Shown here piece after piece: positions 1-5,732 of a stretch of DNA of 9,513 nt. This DNA is from CAZDXJ01 sp964509475. GTDB lineage: Bacteria; Pseudomonadota; Gammaproteobacteria; Methylococcales; Methylomonadaceae. The notes under the pieces were generated by a model. It saw nothing but the letters and a program-made list of their open reading frames with translations, did not search any database and had not been told where the DNA came from. Within the stretch, counting starts at the first letter, position 1. Each line of letters begins with the position of its first letter. The stretch spans positions 1-9,513 of the forward strand of contig CAZDXJ010000087.1 in the NCBI GenBank assembly GCA_964509475.1. The letters are read 5' to 3'. The translations under genes were made by a program, and so were the position numbers.

Positions 1-809
1 AAGTGAAACACGATATCGTAATCCGGCAGGGCGTAAGTCGGTAAAGCCGGCTGCAACGGCCATAACGGGGTGATACTGTCCGGGCCTTTCGGTTGCAAAT
101 ACAAACAAATATTGTGTTGCCGGGCAAATTTCCGCATCCGCGCCCTGTCGTCCTCTGTGGGAGGATCCAATACCCGAATCGCCAATACACATTGTTCATC
201 ACCGACAGCCACTTCAATCTGGGGAATACGCGCTTTGATCGTCAAGCCACCCAGCATTTCCGCCAATTCCGGCAAACGCAATCCAACCTGCGGATGCAGA
301 ACGATACATTGTTCGATTTCAGCAAGATAAGGATGCCGCCGTTCCCTGAAACCCACCAATACGCGTTTCTTTTTGGCGACATATTTAACCCCCATGCGGG
401 CCTTGCGCCGATAGCCCCAGAAAGGCCCTTGCAAGGGCGGCCATAATTGCGCTATCTGCAATTTGCCAATGCGGGCAAATTGTTGTTCAAGCAAGCCCTG
501 TTTCAGGAAAATTTGCCGTTCAGAGTCTACATGCTGAAAACTGCAACCGCCACAAACCCCATAATGTGGGCATTGCGCTTGCATTCTATCGTCTGATGGC
601 GTTAACAATCTGACAACTTTGCCTTCGGCATAATCACGGCGTTCATCGGTGTAGACAAATTCGATCGCTTCACCTGGTAAAGCCTCATCAATAAACACGA
701 CTTTGCCATCGACATGCGCAATCCCCCGGCCATCATGGGCCAGACCTTCAATCACAACCCGAACCGGATGCTCAGGTAATTTACGTTTTCTGCCCCGTCT
801 TCGCGCCAT
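1..809 (-). CDS. rlmD: 23S rRNA (uracil-1939-C5)-methyltransferase RlmD, N-terminal 269 residues (3' end outside window)
   Basis: RlmD (RumA) methylates U1939 of 23S rRNA using S-adenosylmethionine and carries a 4Fe-4S cluster. This reading frame has no stop down to base 1, so only the N-terminal part is visible (the E. coli protein is about 430 residues). Seen: a basic start (MARRRGRKRK); a TRAM-like RNA-binding segment at about residues 8-66; the cluster motif CPHYGVCGGC giving C80, C86 and C89 in C-x5-C-x2-C spacing; and a fourth candidate cluster ligand, C168, in EIEQCIVLHP. The Rossmann domain and catalytic Cys lie beyond the edge. The ATG at 809-807 follows the TAG of the upstream gene directly, with a GGAAG ribosome-binding site nine bases before it (819-823). 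Its position downstream of cysM resembles Pseudomonas, where relA comes next. Identification is confident from the cluster motif; TrmA and RlmC are less likely given the TRAM plus four-Cys layout. Confidence 0.93.
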   Translation of the reverse strand, partial: MARRRGRKRKLPEHPVRVVIEGLAHDGRGIAHVDGKVVFIDEALPGEAIEFVYTDERRDYAEGKVVRLLTPSDDRMQAQCPHYGVCGGCSFQHVDSERQIFLKQGLLEQQFARIGKLQIAQLWPPLQGPFWGYRRKARMGVKYVAKKKRVLVGFRERRHPYLAEIEQCIVLHPQVGLRLPELAEMLGGLTIKARIPQIEVAVGDEQCVLAIRVLDPPTEDDRARMRKFARQHNICLYLQPKGPDSITPLWPLQPALPTYALPDYDIVFH

Positions 810-1436
810 CTATTTTTGCTTCCAATCGCCCTGTGCGGTTTGATACCACCATCCGGAAAGCGCATGCGCAACCCAACGCCCGGCAAATGTTGCCTTGATC
901 TCGGCAAACCATTGCGGATGCCCGTTGGCATTGGCAATGGCCTGATAGAGCTTTTTCCGGTCGCTGTTTTCAAGTTGAACCAGTTTGTTGACCCGGTTTC
1001 TATCTTTTAATGGCACTTGCGCGGGTGCTCTTACCGTCAAAAAACCATCGCGTTGAATACCGATATAACCCTGCTCATAAAAGGGACGCAACAGCGCATA
1101 GCGTTTTTTCATGGCTGCACGTAATTGCCGGATTACGGGTGTGTCGGCTTCCAGATTGACCGAGGCCGCCTGTGCGGAACCGACCAATAACTGTAAAACC
1201 TGGTCGATTTGCCGGTAAGTCCATTGCTGCCACGGAGCAATCGAAGCCCCCGAATCCCTGTCCGGTTGCGGTGTTTTTTCCTCACTGCCTTGTATGTCCT
1301 GAATGATTTCATCGGCAACTTGTTCGGCGGCCGCGGCGGGAAAATAAATGTTAATGGTCACGCAAGCGGATAATAACAATAAACTTAACCAGGGTGCGAG
1401 GTGCGTGATCGAAAGCGTTGTTCTTGATATTTGCAT
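810..1436 (-). CDS. Lipoprotein fusing a YnbE-like N-terminus to a YdbL (DUF1318) domain
   Basis: Predicted outer-membrane lipoprotein of 208 residues. Seen: a hydrophobic signal (LSLLLLSAC) with lipobox LSAC and acylated C25, followed by Val rather than Asp at +2, which argues against inner-membrane retention. Right after it comes CVTINIYFPAAAAEQVADEI, a beta-strand plus helix like the start of mature YnbE. A Pro/Ser/Asp-rich linker leads to a second hydrophobic patch ending GSAQAAS, which looks like a leftover signal-peptidase site. Then comes the DUF1318/YdbL domain (about residues 92-205: RPFYEQGYIGIQRDGFL, NANGHPQW, GWWYQ). In E. coli, YdbH and YnbE form an intermembrane bridge for lipid homeostasis and YdbL is a periplasmic partner; here YnbE and YdbL appear to be one chain directly downstream of ydbH. 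I chose ATG 1436 (weak CGGG upstream, 23 bp after the ydbH stop) over the in-frame GTG at 1457. Family is confident; mechanism is inferred. Confidence 0.85.
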   Translation of the reverse strand: MQISRTTLSITHLAPWLSLLLLSACVTINIYFPAAAAEQVADEIIQDIQGSEEKTPQPDRDSGASIAPWQQWTYRQIDQVLQLLVGSAQAASVNLEADTPVIRQLRAAMKKRYALLRPFYEQGYIGIQRDGFLTVRAPAQVPLKDRNRVNKLVQLENSDRKKLYQAIANANGHPQWFAEIKATFAGRWVAHALSGWWYQTAQGDWKQK

Positions 1437-1459
1437 GATTTTTGACCCGTTTTTCACAA

Positions 1460-3514
1460 TTATTCAATGACCGCCTGATCGGCTTTTGTCAGCCGCTGTA
1501 AACGCTGTAACAAAACATCCCAATCCACACGCGGATTATAACCGATTACATCGATTCGGGGCAGACCGCCGCCTTCGACGATATAATACCCCCGTTGCGT
1601 CGCTTTAACCCCCATCAACTGACACACACCTCGATGCAAATAACAGCCCATACCCAGTTTTTTATAGGCGAAGGTTTCAAAAAACCGCAAAAAACTGCGC
1701 GATAACAAGTCAACCGCGCCACCACCGCCAATACTGGCGATATTCTGTACCGCCTTCTGGCTGATACGATGTCTTGAATTATCGTCATCGGGTGTTCCCA
1801 ACCAGGCATAAAACGTTACCGGATGCCAGTTTTCCATATACAGATTATGCACGAAGCCGCTCAAACGCCCTTCAATAAACCCGAAAGAAAACGTCCGGGT
1901 CAATTGGGTCAAATCCAGGTTATCGATTTCCAGATCCGCTGAAAATCGTGGCCATTCGGAAAACAAACCGGAAGCTACCAGTTTATTGATGCGCAACGCA
2001 CCATCAAATACGTTGATTTTCAGTCCACCTTGCAGGGATAAGCGGCCATCCTGGAAATTGACACCGGGAATATCCCCATTTATCGTACCATCGAGCGGTA
2101 TCAGGGACAGCGCTTTGGTCAACCGGGCCAGGGAAAGCTGCTGTATTTTGCCGGAAAAATGCACATCCGGTTCTTTACCGGATCGCGCCCGGTAAGCGAA
2201 ATTTTGAATCTGTAAACTGCCCCCCAATAACGGTAGTCGTACCGCTTGTAGCAACGATAAACGGTTTGCGCTGATATTCAAAAACAATTCCGCAGATTCA
2301 AAAGGCAGGCCAAAAACAGTCAGTTTCCGCCAGGCAATTCGGGATCGGCTGTATTGGTCAGCCGAATCGCTCCAATGAATCCGGCCCGAACCGCCGGACA
2401 TGGCAATCCTTGCCTGGTCATCGGTAACCGCAAGATTTTGATAAGCGATCTCGGCCATGCGGATGCGTTGCCGGGCAACCGTAACCTGGGCCTGTAATTG
2501 CCCGGACAAGCCAATACCCTCCAGCGCCGTTGCCATAAAATAAGGCTGTAGATAGGTTTGGGCACACAGTTCAAGATTTTCAGAGTGCAACGAAAACTGG
2601 CCGTTTTGCAAGGCCTCCTGGCCCTGCCGATAAAGATTGCCATCGCCTTGCAAAGATACAACACCCGGATGATGATAAGCAATATGCTGTATCTGCAGAC
2701 GCTTTCGCCCGGCTTGCCAGGAGCCCGCCATCGCCAATTCGATGGCTTTTGGCGCGATTGTCTGCACATCGATAAAAACCGGATCGGCATAAACCGCCCC
2801 TTGTTCCAACAAAACCCGCGCTTGCCAATGCCAGATATTGTTACGATTTTGCGCTTGCAATTGCCATTTGGCGGCGGCCCCATCCATGGCATAACGGCCA
2901 TCGATACTCTGGGCATTCACATCGGATGTATGCAGGTCTATTTGAACAATACGCAATGCGCCGGAATCACCCTTTATTGTGATTTGACCATCAAGTTGGC
3001 CGTTTCCGATTTCGGCATCGGACAATCCTGCCATTTTTGCCAAGTCTTTCAACTGCAATGCGTTGGCCGATATTCGCATTTGCCAATTATGTACATCCGC
3101 TTCGGCCAGCACCGACACGCTACCACCAGCAATGCCGATATTTTCAAGTTTCAGCCAACTGCGTTTTTCATCCAGAAGCAAGGAAAATTCAATCCGGTCA
3201 GGCCGGATCCAGCCCGATTGCAGCTCAACATAACCCTTCCGGCATTGCAAACGCTGTTTTTGCCAGGAAAATTGCGGGCAAGACAAATTGACAAAGGTCA
3301 CATCCAGCGGCTTCGGCAAAACCAGCCGTTCAATGCGCAATACCAGTTTTTGGCTGGACTCATTCAGGCCATCGAGGCCAATGTGAACACCTTGCAAAGA
3401 CCAATTGCCTGCCTGAACCCGATCAAGATGCAGGGCGATGGTTTCAAGTGCTTGGACAAGCGTTGCACTGAATCCAAATAAAAAGAAAAGACAACACCTA
3501 GCCCGGAAAAACAC
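1460..3514 (-). CDS. ydbH: YdbH-family AsmA-like intermembrane phospholipid transport protein
   Basis: A long, beta-rich periplasmic protein of about 684 residues, shorter than E. coli YdbH (about 880). Seen: a short N-terminal hydrophobic segment (CCLFFLFGFSATLVQA) that could be a membrane anchor or a signal peptide; a middle of repeated amphipathic strands (LSLQGG, LQIQNF and similar) typical of AsmA/TamB-like lipid channels; and a C-terminal YdbH-type domain (the Pfam 'dicarboxylate transport' family) at about residues 478-684, with INGDIPGV, FIEGRLSGFVHNL, ISQKAVQNIASIGGGGA and a Cys pair in GCYLHRGVC. YdbH spans the periplasm and helps move lipids to the outer membrane together with YnbE and YdbL, whose fused homologue follows directly. 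The start is uncertain: GTG 3514 puts a short basic region before the hydrophobic stretch and overlaps cysM by 17 bp, while in-frame GTG 3535 and TTG 3559 would lengthen it. No clear Shine-Dalgarno is seen for any of them, so translation is probably coupled to cysM. Confidence 0.85.
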   Translation of the reverse strand: MFFRARCCLFFLFGFSATLVQALETIALHLDRVQAGNWSLQGVHIGLDGLNESSQKLVLRIERLVLPKPLDVTFVNLSCPQFSWQKQRLQCRKGYVELQSGWIRPDRIEFSLLLDEKRSWLKLENIGIAGGSVSVLAEADVHNWQMRISANALQLKDLAKMAGLSDAEIGNGQLDGQITIKGDSGALRIVQIDLHTSDVNAQSIDGRYAMDGAAAKWQLQAQNRNNIWHWQARVLLEQGAVYADPVFIDVQTIAPKAIELAMAGSWQAGRKRLQIQHIAYHHPGVVSLQGDGNLYRQGQEALQNGQFSLHSENLELCAQTYLQPYFMATALEGIGLSGQLQAQVTVARQRIRMAEIAYQNLAVTDDQARIAMSGGSGRIHWSDSADQYSRSRIAWRKLTVFGLPFESAELFLNISANRLSLLQAVRLPLLGGSLQIQNFAYRARSGKEPDVHFSGKIQQLSLARLTKALSLIPLDGTINGDIPGVNFQDGRLSLQGGLKINVFDGALRINKLVASGLFSEWPRFSADLEIDNLDLTQLTRTFSFGFIEGRLSGFVHNLYMENWHPVTFYAWLGTPDDDNSRHRISQKAVQNIASIGGGGAVDLLSRSFLRFFETFAYKKLGMGCYLHRGVCQLMGVKATQRGYYIVEGGGLPRIDVIGYNPRVDWDVLLQRLQRLTKADQAVIE

Positions 3515-4388
3515 CGGTCGACAAATAACGATCACCCCGGTCACAAATAATGGCCACAATCACCGCGTTTTCCAGTTCTTTTGCCAGAGACAGAGCTGCA
3601 TGAACCGCCCCCCCGGATGAAATACCGGCAAAAATACCTTCTTCAGCCGCCAGCCGCCGGGTCATTCGTTCCGCCGATTGTTGATCGACATCAATGATGC
3701 GATCCACTCGCCGGGCATCATAAATTTTAGGTAAATATTGCTCCGGCCAACGCCGGATTCCGGGAATCTTGGCGCCATCTTTAGGTTGCACGCCAATAAT
3801 CCGTACATCGGGCTTCTGTTCTTTCAAATAGCGTGATGTGCCCATAATCGTACCCGTTGTCCCCATCGAACTGACAAAATGAGTGATTTCACCTTGCGTA
3901 TCGCGCCAAATCTCCGGCCCCGTACCTTCGTAATGGGCGCGTGGATTATCGGGATTAGCAAACTGATCCAGAACCCTCCCTTTTCCTTCCCGCTCCATTT
4001 TGCGGGCCAAATCAATCGCCGCTTCCATGCTGCCTTCAGCCGGCGTAAGAATAATCTCGGCACCATAAGCCTTCATCGCTGCACGCCGCTCGGCACTCAT
4101 ATTATCCGGCATGATCAAAGTCATTTTATAACCCTTGATTGCTGCCGCCATCGCCAGGGCAATGCCGGTATTGCCACTGGTGGCTTCAATCAAACGATCG
4201 CCCGGCTTGATATCACCCCGCTCCTGGGCATGTTGGATCATGCTCAAGGCTGGCCGGTCTTTGACCGAACCGGCCGGATTATTGCCTTCCAGCTTGACCA
4301 GAACCGTGTTGCTGCCCGGTTCGGGTAAACGCTGCAAGCGGACCAAAGGCGTATGACCGACAAAGGATTCAATCGTTGGAAAATTCAT
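3498..4388 (-). CDS. cysM: Cysteine synthase B (O-acetylserine sulfhydrylase B)
   Basis: PLP-dependent fold-type II enzyme making cysteine from O-acetylserine and sulfide, or S-sulfocysteine from thiosulfate, in the cytoplasm. The protein is 296 residues (E. coli CysM is 303). Seen: PLP lysine K43 in NPAGSVKDRP; substrate loop TSGNTG at 70-75; MPDNMSAERR, characteristic of CysM; phosphate-binding loop MGTTGT; and QFANPDNPRAHYEGTGPEIW and IPGIRRWPEQYLP, which favour CysM over CysK. The C-terminus ends shortly after ICDRGDRYLSTGVF, so it lacks the longer tail of CysK. ATG 4388 shares four bases with the TGA of queD (ATGA overlap), with GAAGAGG and AAGG purine runs upstream. The gene's last 17 bases overlap the proposed start of the ydbH homologue. 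Cystathionine beta-synthase-type homologues are unlikely, since no CBS domain or extra length is present. Confidence 0.96.
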   Translation of the reverse strand: MNFPTIESFVGHTPLVRLQRLPEPGSNTVLVKLEGNNPAGSVKDRPALSMIQHAQERGDIKPGDRLIEATSGNTGIALAMAAAIKGYKMTLIMPDNMSAERRAAMKAYGAEIILTPAEGSMEAAIDLARKMEREGKGRVLDQFANPDNPRAHYEGTGPEIWRDTQGEITHFVSSMGTTGTIMGTSRYLKEQKPDVRIIGVQPKDGAKIPGIRRWPEQYLPKIYDARRVDRIIDVDQQSAERMTRRLAAEEGIFAGISSGGAVHAALSLAKELENAVIVAIICDRGDRYLSTGVFPG

Positions 4389-4801
4389 GACCTTAAAACC
4401 TCTTCGCTATAGCTTGCGCAACAACTGTCAGTTTCCCAGATGCTGACTTCAGTGACCGGATAACCGGCCTTTTTGACGTAGCTGAAAATCATCCAGGCGA
4501 TATGTTCGGCGGTTGGGTTTTTTTCGGTCACATAATAACGCTCACCCGCCTGTTGCAAGATATCGATCAAAGGATCGCCTTTTTGTAAAAGCATATTATG
4601 ATCCAGATATTGGTCAATCCAGGTTTTGACCAGAGCATTGATTTCGTTGAAATCATAGAGGATACCCAGGGCATCGAGTTGTGTACCGCTAAAGGTAATG
4701 CCCGCTCTGGCGCTGTGACCATGCAAATTGGCGCATTTGCCATCATAGTCCAGCAAACGGTGACCATAACAAAAAGAAATATATTTGGTTACTTTATACA
4801 T
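4385..4801 (-). CDS. queD: 6-carboxytetrahydropterin synthase QueD
   Basis: Zinc enzyme of the 6-pyruvoyl-tetrahydropterin synthase family that converts dihydroneopterin triphosphate to 6-carboxy-tetrahydropterin, the second step towards preQ0 and queuosine in tRNA. The protein has 138 residues, slightly longer than E. coli QueD (about 121). Seen: zinc ligands H14 (FCYGHRL), H27 and H29; the C-x3-HGH signature KCANLHGHS with catalytic C23, which marks QueD rather than pterin synthase of animals; YDFNEI at 49-54; LDHN with D67 and H68 of the catalytic relay; NPTAEHIA at 95-102; and E123 in IWETDS for pterin anchoring. Its ATG follows the TAG of the upstream lipoprotein gene with no gap and it overlaps cysM by four bases. 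No queC or queE is in the window, so the rest of the pathway must be elsewhere. A paralogue with another pterin role is possible but less likely given the intact motifs. Confidence 0.93.
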   Translation of the reverse strand: MYKVTKYISFCYGHRLLDYDGKCANLHGHSARAGITFSGTQLDALGILYDFNEINALVKTWIDQYLDHNMLLQKGDPLIDILQQAGERYYVTEKNPTAEHIAWMIFSYVKKAGYPVTEVSIWETDSCCASYSEEVLRS

Positions 4802-5362
4802 CTACTGTTGAATCCGATAAACCTTGCCATTGTTAAAATGTACGACAAACCGGTTAAAACGCGAACTCCAATAAGTCCATTGCTCCATATCCAGACTGGG
4901 AGTCTGGTGTTTGGGCGGATAACCAATCGCCACCAGTACGGCTTTTTTACGCATCCCTTTGGCGACCGTACCGCTTTTGATATGTTGTCTTTCCAGCTTT
5001 GTAAACCGGGACAGGTCAACCCGTTTTGCCGCGAATAATTTGTCAAACGCCTGATAAATATCATCGCCGCTATATTTACTGGCATTTTCGATCAACAACT
5101 CCTGGTGCGAGGGCAGTTCGACCCGTATCGTCTTTTGAGTCACTTCCAGCAAGGTCACCCGGGTATTGACCGGAATGCTCAAGCCCCGGCGATAATTGGT
5201 GGTTCTGTGCTTGCCTTTTTCATAACGGATTACAAACCGGGTATAATAATCATGCCCCAATTGCATGGTCGCCGGCAGTTCTTCCGGTTTGATTGTTCTG
5301 TTACAGGCGGCAATATTGATTGCCAGCAGGATTATCATAAACCCACGCATAATAGAGTGCAT
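4802..5362 (-). CDS. Predicted outer-membrane lipoprotein with BamE/SmpA-like C-terminal region
   Basis: I do not recognise a named gene. The protein has 186 residues from ATG 5362. Seen: a type II signal (FMIILLAINIAAC) with lipobox IAAC and C20, followed by Asn at +2, compatible with outer-membrane sorting. The middle (about residues 50-100) holds alternating strands that could form a small SH3-like barrel (IPVNTRVTLLEVTQKTIRVE). The last 50 or so residues (GMRKKAVLVAIGYPP, then EQWTYW, then FVVHFNNGKVYRI) follow the SmpA/OmlA/BamE pattern of helix, G-P turn, aromatic strand and a strand ending in GKV. The start is set by a strong AGGAGG eight bases upstream; an upstream in-frame ATG at 5386 would put that site inside the coding region. 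It is the first gene of the minus-strand run. Function is unknown; a role in envelope assembly or as an accessory lipoprotein is inference. Confidence 0.72.
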   Translation of the reverse strand: MHSIMRGFMIILLAINIAACNRTIKPEELPATMQLGHDYYTRFVIRYEKGKHRTTNYRRGLSIPVNTRVTLLEVTQKTIRVELPSHQELLIENASKYSGDDIYQAFDKLFAAKRVDLSRFTKLERQHIKSGTVAKGMRKKAVLVAIGYPPKHQTPSLDMEQWTYWSSRFNRFVVHFNNGKVYRIQQ

Positions 5363-5370
5363 AGCCCTTT

Positions 5371-5376
5371 CCTCCT
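5371..5376 (-). promoter_or_regulatory. Strong Shine-Dalgarno of the lipoprotein gene
   Basis: On the minus strand the six bases read AGGAGG, a full anti-16S match, eight bases before ATG 5362. It decides the start of the lipoprotein gene against the upstream in-frame ATG at 5386. It is the best ribosome-binding site in the window, consistent with this gene leading the operon while the downstream genes rely on overlaps. Confidence 0.85.
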
Positions 5377-5435
5377 TATTCAGCAAGTTATTTTATTTTC
5401 AGTTCTGTCCATCGGGAACGCAGATGCTTGGTTCA

Positions 5436-5450
5436 TGTTCCGCTAGAACA
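5436..5450. repeat. Inverted repeat TGTTC-N5-GAACA
   Basis: Perfect 5-bp arms around CGCTA. The 15-bp size and symmetric arms fit a dimeric regulator's operator. It lies in the putative leader of the minus-strand operon, between the promoter candidate at 5517-5544 and the lipoprotein start. No regulator is known to me for this exact site, and short repeats of this kind also arise by chance. Confidence 0.35.
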
Positions 5451-5456
5451 GGCATT

Positions 5457-5467
5457 CCCCCTGGGGG
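5457..5467. repeat. Short G/C palindrome CCCCC-T-GGGGG
   Basis: Five C, one T, five G: a perfect 11-bp palindrome in an otherwise AT-leaning intergenic region, seven bases from the inverted repeat at 5436-5450. A one-base loop is too tight for a stable hairpin, so a protein site or a chance tract is more likely than a terminator. Confidence 0.35.
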
Positions 5468-5516
5468 TAAAAGGAAAAGCTCATCTGAAGACAAGTTCCA
5501 GAACCGGTATAATACT

Positions 5517-5544
5517 ATACTATTCGGCGACACCGCAGAGTAAA
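5517..5544 (-). promoter_or_regulatory. Candidate sigma70-type promoter for the lipoprotein-queD-cysM-ydbH operon
   Basis: On the minus strand TTTACT (5544-5539) is followed after 16 bp by TAGTAT (5522-5517), each matching four of six consensus bases. Transcription would start near 5510, leaving a leader of about 150 bases that contains both small palindromes. The match is weak and other AT-rich hexamers nearby could serve instead. Confidence 0.3.
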
Positions 5545-5595
5545 AGCCTTGGCAGACAGAAAAAATAATTTGGAAATCACCAGGCCAAATTACGC

Positions 5596-5701
5596 TATAA
5601 TTTTTTTACATCCGGCCGTGCAATGATTTTTTATATTTTGGCAATGGCTGAAAGCCTTTGCAAAACAAGCCCGGACAGTTGACTTATCAGGTGTATATAC
5701 T
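5596..5701 (+). promoter_or_regulatory. Possible promoter region of the aryl polyene operon
   Basis: A perfect TATAAT lies at 5596-5601, but the bases 16-18 bp upstream do not resemble TTGACA; a TTGGAA at 5570-5575 would need a 20-bp spacer. Closer to the gene, TTGACT at 5679-5684 is followed by TATACT at 5696-5701 with only 11 bp between, too short for normal sigma70 use unless an activator helps. The second pair lies within TCAG-N9-CTGA (5687-5703), a possible regulator site. I mark the region, not an exact promoter. Confidence 0.3.
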
Positions 5702-5732
5702 GAGCAAACAATTGCCGGACGAGTAGATATCT

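Larger units (their letters stand above)
5363..5732. other. Divergent intergenic region between the lipoprotein operon and the aryl polyene operon
   Basis: This 370-bp stretch separates two divergent gene runs and should hold both promoters. I see no convincing gene: the open frames here lack coding-like composition and a ribosome-binding site. It is AT-rich from about 5560 to 5640 with several T runs. It holds two small palindromes (5436-5450 and 5457-5467) and several TATAAT-like hexamers (5508-5513, 5596-5601, 5696-5701), none paired with a good -35 at normal spacing on the plus strand. No terminator hairpin is needed here because the genes diverge. Confidence 0.7.

Noticed and set aside
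93..446. Plus-strand open frames of 86 and 117 codons at the left edge
   Set aside because: They lie opposite the rlmD frame, whose Fe-S cysteines and TRAM region are unmistakable.
2558..3481. A 307-codon open frame on the plus strand opposite the ydbH homologue
   Set aside because: It is antisense to a clear YdbH-family gene, has no recognisable domain or ribosome-binding site, and its composition is that of a complementary shadow.
3879..4328. A 149-codon plus-strand frame
   Set aside because: Antisense to cysM motifs such as TSGNTG and MPDNMS; no protein features of its own.
5457..5467. CCCCC-T-GGGGG as an intrinsic terminator
   Set aside because: A one-base loop cannot form a proper hairpin and no T run follows on either strand; divergent genes would not need a terminator here.
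5265..5543. A 92-codon plus-strand frame entering the intergenic region
   Set aside because: Half of it is antisense to the lipoprotein gene, it lacks a ribosome-binding site and has no recognisable domain.
5630..5665. A sigma54-type promoter around TTGGCAATGGCTGAAAGCCTTTGCA
   Set aside because: The GG and GC dinucleotides are 12 bases apart rather than the required 10, so the -24/-12 geometry fails.
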